A DNA stretch of 64,000 nt, taken from an uncultured Lachnospiraceae bacterium. Lineage in GTDB: Bacteria; Bacillota; Clostridia; Lachnospirales; Lachnospiraceae. A program made the translations under genes and the position numbers. Below the pieces are notes generated by a model, which was given only the letters and a program-made list of their open reading frames with translations, was not told where the DNA came from and did not search any database. The stretch spans positions 51,612 to 115,611 of the forward strand of contig CAJTKK010000011.1 in the NCBI GenBank assembly GCA_910576535.1, read 5' to 3'. Numbering within the stretch: position 1 is the first letter of the stretch; every line of letters begins with the position of its first letter. Shown one piece after another: positions 17,973 through 26,258 of this stretch.

Positions 17973-18770
17973 TTATCTTTTATTCTTTCCTGCTTTTTTT
18001 ACTAGTTTTCCATATTCCCCGCATCTTGTATGCGCTTTGTCCAGATAGCTGATCATCTTCCCGGAAAGCGAGAAAGTATAAGCCGCCTTCCCTTCCTCCA
18101 CTAACTGCTGCATCATATAATTGGCCAGCAACATATAGCAATTTGTATTCCTATACCCTACCTTGACAATCGTCCCGCTGACTACTGCTATCCCCTCCGC
18201 TTCCGCATAAGTTGCGCTATGCGCTACGATTTTCCCATCATCCCGGATAATATAGCTTCTGCCTGTCCGGGTCTGAATACGTTCCGCAAGCTGTGCAGCC
18301 AGATTATCGACTGTATAATGCCCCCCTAATTCGTCATCCGAACAGATCAGCTCCGCAATTTCCCTTGCATCCTCTTTTTCCGCCAATTCAACTTTTTTAG
18401 GGTTTCCTATCTTCATGTACTTATCCATAAGATATACCACCCCATAATCCGTCTTATATCCGTCAAGCCCCGGCGCTAATTGTTCAATCAGGCTCCTCCT
18501 GGCAGATATCATTGCCACCGGATATTTCCGGATCAGTTCTATGATCCCTTCTGTATGAAAATGCTCCCTATGGCTGTAAATCTGAAAGCTGTCATAATAC
18601 TTCATCACCACCAGGACAATTTCTCCCTGTTCTTCCTCCATCCACACCTTCATATTCTCCGATGAAATGCCATAGTTCATCACATCAATATAAAGATAAA
18701 GGCAATCATGTAAACCTTGTTTTAAATACTCCAAAACTCTTCCTTTATCCTGCTCGTCCGCAATTCTCAT
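17973..18770 (-). CDS. GNAT-fold acyltransferase, divergent (paralog 5)
   Basis: This 265-residue protein has a two-part layout like other GNAT-family proteins of this size. A C-terminal acyltransferase part carries HSATYAEAEGIAVVSGTIVKVGYRN near residues 180-205. It is only distantly similar to the four other GNAT genes of the cluster and lacks their shared GWILT ending. I chose the ATG at 18770 because GGAGG lies four bases upstream and because the longer frame (to 18833) would begin inside a transcription terminator hairpin. It is the first gene after that terminator and the sigma-28-like promoter at 19031. Confidence 0.65.
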   Translation of the reverse strand: MRIADEQDKGRVLEYLKQGLHDCLYLYIDVMNYGISSENMKVWMEEEQGEIVLVVMKYYDSFQIYSHREHFHTEGIIELIRKYPVAMISARRSLIEQLAPGLDGYKTDYGVVYLMDKYMKIGNPKKVELAEKEDAREIAELICSDDELGGHYTVDNLAAQLAERIQTRTGRSYIIRDDGKIVAHSATYAEAEGIAVVSGTIVKVGYRNTNCYMLLANYMMQQLVEEGKAAYTFSLSGKMISYLDKAHTRCGEYGKLVKKAGKNKR

Positions 18771-18814
18771 ATTGCCTCCACGTAGTATTTTTGTATCGTT
18801 ATAAGTATGCGTGC

Positions 18815-18843
18815 AAAAACTGCCCCTATCCACATAGGGGCAG
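18815..18843 (-). terminator. Intrinsic terminator or attenuator
   Basis: A perfect nine-base stem (CTGCCCCTA and TAGGGGCAG, six-base loop) is followed on the minus strand by TTTTTG. It ends transcription coming from the NTase-PLP enzyme gene, or acts as an attenuator for the gene at 18770. Confidence 0.85.
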
Positions 18844-18879
18844 CCCGTCCAATTTCACTGTTTTTATGCCTCCATGCAT
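18826..18879 (-). other. Possible 17-residue leader peptide ORF
   Basis: A short frame, MHGGIKTVKLDGLPLCG and then a stop, ends inside the first arm of the terminator at 18815-18843. An AAAGGA lies upstream in a hairpin loop. Translation through it would disturb the terminator. There is no run of a single amino acid codon as in classical attenuators, so this is only a possibility. Confidence 0.25.
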
Positions 18880-19030
18880 GTTACCGCCGATATCCTTTCG
18901 GCTTATGTTTATACCTATGCCTTTTTATCATCTGCAGATTTGTCAATACGCGCCCATCCGGCGGCCAAATATTTCCCGCTTAAATAAAACGCTAGAAAAT
19001 CTCTGTTTTTTAGTACGATATCTTATATAT

Positions 19031-19057
19031 ATATCGGCTGTTGCCGCTAATAATTAA
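19031..19057 (-). promoter_or_regulatory. Sigma-28-like promoter inside the glycosylation cluster
   Basis: The minus strand reads TTAA, 15 bases, GCCGATAT. The last block is a very good match to the clostridial/Bacillus flagellar sigma-28 -10 consensus GCCGATAA, while the -35 is weaker (TAAA expected). It overlaps the stop of the NTase-PLP enzyme gene and would start a leader of about 250 bases before 18770. Confidence 0.5.
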
Positions 19058-20882
19058 CCCCAGCTTCTGAAAAAGAAAGAATCTCCTTTATCGCGTCAAT
19101 CAGCATGGCATTATCTTCTTCGCTTTTTACCGCCAGCCGGATAAAAGACCCGCCTTGAAAACCCTTTTTTTCCGAAAGATTTTTTATCAATATATTATAT
19201 TTTTTTATCAGCAGCATTGCCAGCCGGAAGGAAGTGATCCCCTCTGTCAGTTCGCACATAATATAATTCGCCTGCGACGGATATACTTTTATCCCCTCTA
19301 TCCCGCTTAACTGTTTCTGCATCTTTGTCCGCTGTTTTGCAATTTCGTTACACGCTGTCACATAATCATTTTTATAAAACCTCTGTATCTGCAAATAATA
19401 TTCTGCAAAAGAATTGATATTCCAGATAGGCATTTTTCTTCTGGTTTCTTTTTGGATTTCCTGATTGCCGGTAGCCATAACCCCCAGCCGCAGCCCAGGC
19501 ACCCCATAGGATTTGCTGATACTCTTTATCACAATTAAATGTTTATATTTTTTTAACAGCGATTCCCTGATTAGCGTATATCTGCTGCTGCTTTCTGCAA
19601 AATCAATGAAGGACTCGTCCACAACAAGGAAAACACCTTGCTTCTCACATTTTTCCATTAACTGCATAATTTCCGCATATGTTAAAAATGCGCCGCTGGG
19701 GTTATCCGGATTGACAATGAGCAGATTGTCCGTATGCTCCGTTTCTTCCAAAAGCTGTTCCACCCGATACCTATACCCATTTGCCCTGCTGTCTATTTCC
19801 CGTATTTCACTTTGGGAAAAACAACGGATATATTCATTAAAGGTAGGGATGCATACCGATACCCTTCCTGTAAGCACACGCCCAAGCGTCTCGATCAGTT
19901 CGGCAGCCCCGTTTCCTACCAGCAGATAATCAGCATCCACCTCAAACATATTAGAGGCATTCAGCTTCTGGATATTCATGCCGGAAGGATACTGGGTCAG
20001 CAAGTCTTTAAAGAAATAAGAAATCTGGTGAAGCATTTTCTTTGGCGGATAATAGGGATTAACCAAATAACAGTAGTCCTTCACTTTCGGAAACCTCCAA
20101 TAACCGCCAAAATGCAGTTCATATTTTTCCAATATCTGCCTTTCATCCGCAAAAATCGTATTCGCTATATCCAGGTCCTGCGCATCATCTATCTCATACC
20201 AATTCTCTTCCTCAAGCACATAGGCGCTTAGTTCCGAATTTTTAATATGGGCAAAAATCTTCAATACTTGTTCATAATACTGGTTCGTCCCATAAGCCTT
20301 CAAATACGCACCCAGAAACGGCAGATACTTTTTTTCCGAAAATTCTTTGCTGAATTTATAAATATTGACTGTTTTATAATAGCTGTCCACTTCTTCATAT
20401 TTAAATTTTGTTTTATCTATAAAATCAACAATATGATTCCTATGATCCAGCGTCACAACTGTGCCGTCCATCCATTGCTCATATTTTGCCACTACCGCCA
20501 CATTCTTCGCTTCCGCTTCCACCACTTTTTTTACAATATCCTGGTCAAATATTAAATCGGATTCCAGTAAAATGGTGTCATCCTTCTGCAAATAATCCCT
20601 TGCCAGATACAAAGAATATATATTATTCGTATCCGCATAATCATAATTATAAACATATTCAATGGACATCCCGGTATAATTTTTGGAGGCCACAAATTCA
20701 CGCACTTTTTCCGCCCCATATCCTATCACCATAACTAGTTTATGGATACCCGCTTCTTTTAATGCATCCACTGCCCTTTCCAATAATGTTTTCCCAGCCA
20801 CCGTTATCATACATTTTGTGGAACTTTCCGTATATTTTCCCATCCGGCGCCCCATACCCGCCGCCAAAATCAGCGCCTGCAT
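19047..20882 (-). CDS. Fusion: LicC/PntC-like nucleotidyltransferase + CobD/HisC-like PLP enzyme
   Basis: This 611-residue protein fuses two enzymes. Residues 1-240 are a sugar-/choline-phosphate nucleotidyltransferase: LILAAGMGRRMG at 4-15, LLESDLIF near 105, and a DTNNIYSLY segment near 88 that resembles LicC and PntC cytidylyltransferases. Residues 265-605 are a class I/II PLP aminotransferase-fold enzyme like HisC or CobD: GNGAAELI, NPDNPSG, VVDESFIDF, and KSISKSYGVPGLRLG with the PLP Lys. CobD-type proteins decarboxylate phosphothreonine, and relatives decarboxylate phosphoserine to phosphoethanolamine. With two LicD genes upstream, CDP-ethanolamine-type donor synthesis is a good hypothesis; a transaminase is the alternative. 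Confidence 0.88.
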   Translation of the reverse strand: MQALILAAGMGRRMGKYTESSTKCMITVAGKTLLERAVDALKEAGIHKLVMVIGYGAEKVREFVASKNYTGMSIEYVYNYDYADTNNIYSLYLARDYLQKDDTILLESDLIFDQDIVKKVVEAEAKNVAVVAKYEQWMDGTVVTLDHRNHIVDFIDKTKFKYEEVDSYYKTVNIYKFSKEFSEKKYLPFLGAYLKAYGTNQYYEQVLKIFAHIKNSELSAYVLEEENWYEIDDAQDLDIANTIFADERQILEKYELHFGGYWRFPKVKDYCYLVNPYYPPKKMLHQISYFFKDLLTQYPSGMNIQKLNASNMFEVDADYLLVGNGAAELIETLGRVLTGRVSVCIPTFNEYIRCFSQSEIREIDSRANGYRYRVEQLLEETEHTDNLLIVNPDNPSGAFLTYAEIMQLMEKCEKQGVFLVVDESFIDFAESSSRYTLIRESLLKKYKHLIVIKSISKSYGVPGLRLGVMATGNQEIQKETRRKMPIWNINSFAEYYLQIQRFYKNDYVTACNEIAKQRTKMQKQLSGIEGIKVYPSQANYIMCELTEGITSFRLAMLLIKKYNILIKNLSEKKGFQGGSFIRLAVKSEEDNAMLIDAIKEILSFSEAGVNY

Positions 20883-21084
20883 AATTTTTCCTCCTCTATC
20901 TGTTTCTGGTTTTTACCTCTTCTGCACATATGTTTTTTATCCGCCTAGCCTAACGCTGCTTACACTTTCTACGCCAAACCATTCGCCGTCTTCCTTCAAA
21001 GTTCCAATGCATCCTGGAAATCCCTCCGGACAGACTTTTGCAAACCGGCGCATTTCCTGCCTATATCCCTGACGGCATCCTATT

Positions 21085-22002
21085 TTACAGTTGCCTTGCC
21101 GCTGCCAGCTCTGCTTCCTGTTTCTGGTAAAACGGATAATCATGCAATGCCCCATATCTCTTCGGCGTCATATAATCTGCACCGTAAATTGTCCTAAGAA
21201 GTTCTTCATAGCCGGCCGGAACCGGTATTGTTATATTTTCAAAAGGCATCTGGATGCTTTCTGAAAACCATTCCTTTTTATATTGCATATATGCCCTTGT
21301 TCCAGGATCCGGGCGGAACATAAGGAGAGCCAGTTTATCCGACTCTTCACTGCGGTATAACCCGGCAAGCTGATCCATCAGAAGAAGCATTTGCCTGATC
21401 AAATTATTTTCACGGTTAATCTGCACATTGCACATATACTCGATTTCCTGCAGATTCTGTTCCAGCCCTTCCGTATTCCCAAGCTTCACCTTCCATACAA
21501 TGCCAAAGCAGTGCTGCAAAATCAAGTATAAAACATCTTCTTCCTTCTTATCCCGGGGAATATAATCCAACGGAAAAATATCTACCCCTACTACATAAGG
21601 GCAGCCATGAAATTTCTGCAGGAAATCTTTTTCCAGGTTTACCCTTTCTCCGTTTACTATTCTTGTAAATGCTTCTACGCTTTTTTCATCGCTATAGGCA
21701 TTCACTGTCCGCCAGCCTTCCGGCAGCTCTTCTGATGCTGCTGCTAAAAATCTCCGGTAGTCCTCTCGTTTCATCGTAATATCAATGTCATCATCCCAGG
21801 GAATATACCCCTGATGCCTCACCGTTCCTAATAAGGTACCAAATCCTGCAAAATATTGAATTCCATTTCTTTTGCATATACGGTCTATTTCCATTAATAT
21901 TTCAATCTGGGCTGCCCACACCCCCTTCATGGCGCTGTCAACAAAAAAACCTTCCCTTAATTCCCCTTTAAAAAAATTTTCCCCGAATTGTCCCATCATC
22001 AC
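21085..22002 (-). CDS. LicD-family phosphotransferase (copy 1)
   Basis: This 305-residue protein is a LicD-family enzyme (nucleotidyltransferase fold), which transfers phosphocholine or related groups from a CDP donor to glycans. The signature is clear: GFGTLLGTVRHQGYIPWDDDIDI at about residues 52-74, with the acidic DDDID metal site, then FPLDYI near 150. It starts with an ATGA overlap on the stop of the second LicD gene (21999), so the two are translationally coupled. About 200 bases without a convincing gene separate it from the NTase-PLP enzyme fusion, the likely source of its CDP-activated donor. Confidence 0.92.
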   Translation of the reverse strand: MMMGQFGENFFKGELREGFFVDSAMKGVWAAQIEILMEIDRICKRNGIQYFAGFGTLLGTVRHQGYIPWDDDIDITMKREDYRRFLAAASEELPEGWRTVNAYSDEKSVEAFTRIVNGERVNLEKDFLQKFHGCPYVVGVDIFPLDYIPRDKKEEDVLYLILQHCFGIVWKVKLGNTEGLEQNLQEIEYMCNVQINRENNLIRQMLLLMDQLAGLYRSEESDKLALLMFRPDPGTRAYMQYKKEWFSESIQMPFENITIPVPAGYEELLRTIYGADYMTPKRYGALHDYPFYQKQEAELAAARQL

Positions 22003-22970
22003 TGCTCACTTTCCTGCGCCCGATTCCCTGCTTTTTCTTTTCTCATTTTCTCCAGCTCAATATCCTGCTGTTTATAAAAAGGATAATCATGACCTGCGAT
22101 ATCCTGCTTCGGGGTCATATAGTCATTCCCATATAACCTGGGCAGTATGTATTCATACCCCACGGGTACCGGTACCATAATATTCTCAAAAGGCATTTCA
22201 ATACTTTTTTCATACCACTCTTTTTTATATTTATACCTCCACTCCTGTCCCAGATCCCATACCACTCTCTCCATCTCCTGCGCCTCATCTTTTTGATAGA
22301 TCTGCGCCATCTGTTCTACCAGCCGCATCAGTTGATCATGGATATTCCCATTCCTGTCAATTTTCACATTGCACATTTCCTCAGCCTTCCGGATATCCCG
22401 TTCCGCATCTTCCGATATTTCTTCCACCACTTCCATAACCAATGCCAGCCTATATATATATTTTAACACAAGGAACCATACTTCATCTTCCTCCGGCGAC
22501 ACGGCAAGATAATCAATAGGGAAAATATCAATCCCCACCACATAAGGGCAGCCATGAAACCGGAGCATATGTTCTGCCCTCGAATCATATAGATCACCGT
22601 TTGTCACCCTCCCAAATAATCTGTTTTTATCATTTTTCAGATCCAGGAACAGCCAACCCTCCGGCAATTCCCTTTGCAGTACGGAAATGAACTTCCGGTA
22701 ATCATCCCTTTTCATGGAAATATCAATATCATCATCCCAGGGGATAAACCCTTTATGCCGCACTGCCCCTAACAAGGTTCCGCAGTCCACAAAATACATA
22801 ATCCCATTCCTTTTACAGATCCTGTCAATTTCCATCAGCACTTCCATCTGGGCTGCCCATGCGCACTTCATTTTCCGCTCTACGAAAAACCCTTCCCTCA
22901 CTTCGTCCTGAAAGAACTCCTCCGGGATCTGAATTCTGTTTTTGATAATCTCCTCTATATTTCCCAACAT
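21999..22970 (-). CDS. LicD-family phosphotransferase (copy 2)
   Basis: This 323-residue protein is a paralog of the gene at 21085, with DCGTLLGAVRHKGFIPWDDDIDI at about 72-94 and FPIDYL near 170. The shared AWAAQ/VWAAQ...EVLMEIDRICKRNGI sequence shows recent duplication. I chose the ATG at 22970 (AGGAG ten bases upstream, 22 bases after the methyltransferase stop) over 23042, which would lie inside that gene. Two LicD enzymes suggest two acceptor sugars or two positions on one glycan. Confidence 0.92.
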   Translation of the reverse strand: MLGNIEEIIKNRIQIPEEFFQDEVREGFFVERKMKCAWAAQMEVLMEIDRICKRNGIMYFVDCGTLLGAVRHKGFIPWDDDIDISMKRDDYRKFISVLQRELPEGWLFLDLKNDKNRLFGRVTNGDLYDSRAEHMLRFHGCPYVVGIDIFPIDYLAVSPEEDEVWFLVLKYIYRLALVMEVVEEISEDAERDIRKAEEMCNVKIDRNGNIHDQLMRLVEQMAQIYQKDEAQEMERVVWDLGQEWRYKYKKEWYEKSIEMPFENIMVPVPVGYEYILPRLYGNDYMTPKQDIAGHDYPFYKQQDIELEKMRKEKAGNRAQESEQ

Positions 22971-22992
22971 ATTTCCGCTGCTCCTTTCCCTT

Positions 22993-23892
22993 TCATACGT
23001 GGGTGATTTTAAAAACTGCATGATCCCCGTACATCTTTTCATTCGCTTCCTCTGCCGCTTTCTTAAAAGAATCCCATTCCTCTTTACTGAAATATTTCCC
23101 TATCTCTGAAATCCCATCCTCAATAAATGTATGATACGGCATTCCTAATATATAAAAATAACTGATCACAAACTGCATCATATTAGAGTCATATTTTATT
23201 TCTTCTATTTTTAACCCGCATTTTTCACATAGATATTCCATGCTTTTTTCCGAATGCAAAAAAAGATGCCTTGGAGCGTCCAATTGATACCAGTTCGCGC
23301 CGAATGCATCAAACGCAACGTTTGGGAAAACAGGTATACTAATATAGCAGACGCCATTTTCGTTTAGCCGTTCTTTTACACATGCTAATGTTTCCAACGG
23401 TTTTTCTATATGTTCAAAAGAGTCCTGGAATAAAATCCGGTCATATTTCCCTTCTGTTTGCCCTATTTCCCCTTTTTTAATAGTTACCCTGTCTCCATAC
23501 TGTATATCTTCCTCTATATATGGGTCACAGCCATACAAATTCCCGTAACCCTTTTCCGCCATTTCCAGCAGATATTCCCCTGTGCCGCATCCAACATCCA
23601 AGATCCTCTCTTCTGATATTTTAGGCAAATGACTGTAGTCTTTTTCCTTTCTTTGCTGCAAACTGTAATAATCCCCAGAATAATACTTCCCTAAATTATC
23701 CGGTACTTTGACAATTTGCATACAACCGCAGCAGCCGCAGATAAAATAAACAAACTCTTCCCTGGTTCCATACATCATTTCTTTTGCTGTAACTATTTTA
23801 TTTCTTTTCTTCTCCCCGCATATCCTGCACCTGATTTCCATGCAGCCATCCTTTTCACCGCTGCCTTTTTCTTCTTCTTTCATATGGACCAT
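22993..23892 (-). CDS. Class I SAM-dependent methyltransferase with N-terminal zinc-binding motif
   Basis: This 299-residue protein has a short Cys-rich head (CRICGEKK and CGCCGC, about residues 21-58), a likely zinc site, then a methyltransferase core. LDVGCGTGEYLLEMA near 93 binds SAM, and DRILFQDSFEHIEKPLE near 158 matches the class I post-motif region. This layout is common in methyltransferases of surface-sugar clusters. It lies between a CgeB-like glycosyltransferase and the LicD pair. I infer methylation of a glycan residue or of the aminoalcohol group; the acceptor is unknown. Confidence 0.85.
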   Translation of the reverse strand: MVHMKEEEKGSGEKDGCMEIRCRICGEKKRNKIVTAKEMMYGTREEFVYFICGCCGCMQIVKVPDNLGKYYSGDYYSLQQRKEKDYSHLPKISEERILDVGCGTGEYLLEMAEKGYGNLYGCDPYIEEDIQYGDRVTIKKGEIGQTEGKYDRILFQDSFEHIEKPLETLACVKERLNENGVCYISIPVFPNVAFDAFGANWYQLDAPRHLFLHSEKSMEYLCEKCGLKIEEIKYDSNMMQFVISYFYILGMPYHTFIEDGISEIGKYFSKEEWDSFKKAAEEANEKMYGDHAVFKITHV

Positions 23893-23932
23893 TTTTCTCC
23901 AATCCTGTTATCATTTACAGCGCTTGTTTCGT

Positions 23933-25102
23933 TTAGCTTATTATATCTAAAATCATATCCACACGGTTCTTGTAAGTATGCGCTTCCTTTACTTTCCGGT
24001 AACCGTTTTCTGCAATTTCCTGTCTTTCCTTATCATGGGTGAGATAATATTCCACTTTCTTTTCCAGATCCCCGTAATCGGTGTAATAAACATAGTCTGT
24101 CCCATTTTCAAAATAATCGTCATATTCCCTTTGGTAATTGCTCAAAAGAAACCCTTTGTTTCCCATAATCTCAAAAGAACGCAAAGGGATACCTGTCAAT
24201 ATGCTTTTCAATGTAATATTCAGGTTGATCCGGGAACATCTGTATATCAGGGGAGCCTCCCTCATCACTTCTGCCGTCCGCCGGTTTCTTACCTTGGGAA
24301 GTTCCGGCGTTTCATCATAGGTATAGAGATCTGTCCGGTATTTTTCCGACAGCATCTCCAAAACCTCCCCCCGTTCCAGGGCCGTCACCTGTCTTGCAAG
24401 AAAATAATGGGCATAAACCCATTCCAGCCGTTCAAACCCGTCTTGGTTTATTTCTAAGGGGCAATGCTTCCTCATATCTTCCATAATCCCTTGGTTCAGC
24501 ATCCTTTCCAGCAGGAATTCTCCGTAAACCAATTTCTGCATCTGGATGCATCCTTCCAGATATCCTTTGGTATAACCGGAAATACCGTCTAACCTTTCAT
24601 AAAATCTATTTTTCTTTTCATGGTATGTAGAACCGATAAAGGAAACCTGAGCCTGATAAAATTTTTTTTCTTCTTCCGAAACGGTATAAGCGTCGTACCG
24701 TCCCACCGGCGCTGCCATCGGTAAATGGTAAACCGTTTCCACTCCTTTTTCCCATAAATCCTCACAGGTCCCTTTGTCAAAGACAAACACATAATTATAA
24801 GGGAAGTTAACCGTATTGGAGTACAGTTGTATAAATGGACTGTCAAAGGTCCAAGACACATATTTTACCCGGCAGGCATTGCATGCAATGGAAATTACAG
24901 GAAAGTAATTAAAGGAAAACACAAAATCATAATCCGCTTCCGCAATTACCTTCACCAGTTTTTCGCACAGTTCTTTGTTCAGCCTTGTGTTTTCCGTTTC
25001 CCTTGGAAACGGATAAGCATTGACTTCCCATCCTCTTCTCCTGAACTCTTCCGTGATATCCGCCTGCCCCAAACTTCTCCATTCCATGAACAGAATTTTC
25101 AT
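23933..25102 (-). CDS. CgeB/DUF3880-like glycosyltransferase (paralog 1)
   Basis: This 389-residue protein is one of three paralogs here. The N-terminal half (MKILFMEWRSLG, then DYDFVFSFNYFPVIS near 68) looks like DUF3880. The C-terminal part, INLNITLKSILTGIPLRSFEIMG near 295-317 and GFLLSNYQ, is the CgeB-like glycosyltransferase region. Such proteins often occur beside flagellin genes in Firmicutes and are thought to glycosylate flagellin or maturing glycan chains. The ATG at 25102 has a purine-rich AAAAGGGC just before it and lies 14 bases after the stop of the DUF616-type gene. Confidence 0.8.
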   Translation of the reverse strand: MKILFMEWRSLGQADITEEFRRRGWEVNAYPFPRETENTRLNKELCEKLVKVIAEADYDFVFSFNYFPVISIACNACRVKYVSWTFDSPFIQLYSNTVNFPYNYVFVFDKGTCEDLWEKGVETVYHLPMAAPVGRYDAYTVSEEEKKFYQAQVSFIGSTYHEKKNRFYERLDGISGYTKGYLEGCIQMQKLVYGEFLLERMLNQGIMEDMRKHCPLEINQDGFERLEWVYAHYFLARQVTALERGEVLEMLSEKYRTDLYTYDETPELPKVRNRRTAEVMREAPLIYRCSRINLNITLKSILTGIPLRSFEIMGNKGFLLSNYQREYDDYFENGTDYVYYTDYGDLEKKVEYYLTHDKERQEIAENGYRKVKEAHTYKNRVDMILDIIS

Positions 25103-25116
25103 GCCCTTTTCACCCC

Positions 25117-26235
25117 TCAATAATCCTCATTGGTGTTCAAATCAATTTGTCCATTTTTGAAATATGGGTTTTCATAAATGAACAGATCGCATAAAGAAAA
25201 CGGGAACTTTTGTTTCCAGGCCACGTAATTAAAAATATTTTCCACAATGGAATGCCCGTCATAAACCTCTTCCCACCATGCTTCCATCGTTTCACACATT
25301 TGACGGTCCCTATGATTCCTTACGATCACCCGGTTATCAATCAGGCCGTTATGTTCCGGATATCCTTCCTTCTGGAATTGCAGCAACTTCTTACGGATAG
25401 CAAGATTTAAGCGGTCTGTCCTCATGTGAACCACGGACATATCTTCGTAAATGCAGTCTTCCTTCGCATCGGGAAAACATAAGAAACTATTGCCCTGCCC
25501 ATAAACTTTGCAAAAGCGGGATAAATCCCCTACTACTACCATATCCGGATCCACCCATACGCTGTAATCATATTCCGGCAGCATTTGATGCGCCATAATC
25601 CTATATTTGCTTCTCGCAAAACTGGCATCCGTCTTTTCCAGTTTTTCTGCCGGCCGGTATTCCCAGACACCTTCCTTTTTCCCCCATTTGTCCTCTTTAT
25701 CCGTAAAGCATAAATAATCCACTTGTGCGCTGGCTTCTTCCGGCTGGTTTAATTTCTTTTCCCCCATCAGATAGGTGTATACCACGCCACGTCCCTGCCC
25801 TAATACCGTATTTTCTATCTTCACCAACCCCTTTTGCCGTTCTTTATGAATGCGCCCCTGCATCTGGGCATTGGCCGTCCCCAGCTCGATGATCATTTTC
25901 CTATACGGTTTCTGCCGGAAAATCTTTTCATCATCGCTCATTGCCGTATAAAAAGCAATATAACTGCACTGGAACAAATATAAAATACGCCCGCATTCCT
26001 CCATATCCTTTCTTTTCAGCGCTTCCTGAAGGCAATCTTTATATATCCCCGGAAGATTTACAAAGCCGTAATTTGACTGGCTCACAATATATTTCCAGAA
26101 AGAATTCCCTAACGTACACTCTATCAGGTTGTTTATTTCGTCTAAAGGGAAAGTATCCGGCTGCATCATTCCTCCCCGGATCGCTCTCCGTATTTTTTCT
26201 ATTAAGTTTACTACATCATTATCCACTCTAGCCAT
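25117..26235 (-). CDS. DUF616 (TOD1/MUCI70-type) glycosyltransferase
   Basis: This 372-residue protein has a helical N-terminal part (about 1-150) and a C-terminal domain resembling DUF616 glycosyltransferases. Seen there: YTYLMGEKKLNQPEE, DYLCFTDKED, SKYRIMAHQMLPEYDYSVWVDPDMVV (DPD as the metal- and donor-binding acidic motif, near residue 235) and HNGLIDNRVIVRNHRD. It lies between two CgeB-like paralogs, and the start is 23 bases after the stop of the gene at 26259. It probably adds a sugar to the flagellin glycan; donor unknown. Confidence 0.75.
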   Translation of the reverse strand: MARVDNDVVNLIEKIRRAIRGGMMQPDTFPLDEINNLIECTLGNSFWKYIVSQSNYGFVNLPGIYKDCLQEALKRKDMEECGRILYLFQCSYIAFYTAMSDDEKIFRQKPYRKMIIELGTANAQMQGRIHKERQKGLVKIENTVLGQGRGVVYTYLMGEKKLNQPEEASAQVDYLCFTDKEDKWGKKEGVWEYRPAEKLEKTDASFARSKYRIMAHQMLPEYDYSVWVDPDMVVVGDLSRFCKVYGQGNSFLCFPDAKEDCIYEDMSVVHMRTDRLNLAIRKKLLQFQKEGYPEHNGLIDNRVIVRNHRDRQMCETMEAWWEEVYDGHSIVENIFNYVAWKQKFPFSLCDLFIYENPYFKNGQIDLNTNEDY

Positions 26236-26258
26236 TTTTTGTTTCCATCCATATCTAT

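Larger units (their letters stand above)
18771..19046 (-). other. Gene-free leader region of the adenylation/carrier operon
   Basis: This 276-base stretch separates the NTase-PLP enzyme gene from the adenylation/carrier genes. It holds a sigma-28-like promoter at its upstream end, a small hairpin (GCCGA, loop AAGGATA, TCGGC on the minus strand), a possible 17-residue leader peptide at 18826-18879, and an intrinsic terminator at 18815-18843. The next gene starts only 45 bases later. I see no match to the c-di-GMP riboswitch core. Confidence 0.6.

Noticed and set aside
7536..18770. Non-ribosomal peptide synthetase cluster
   Set aside because: No condensation, epimerisation or thioesterase domains; all carriers are free-standing and the neighbours are sugar genes, so a peptide product is unlikely.
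18844..19030. c-di-GMP (GEMM) or other known riboswitch in the leader
   Set aside because: The conserved core of GEMM could not be found; only a small hairpin and the terminator are visible.
20937..21155. Minus-strand frame of 72 codons between the LicD and NTase-PLP enzyme genes
   Set aside because: It overlaps the LicD end in another frame and has no good ribosome site. The part MRRFAKVCPEGFPGCIGTL looks somewhat protein-like, but I cannot support a gene.
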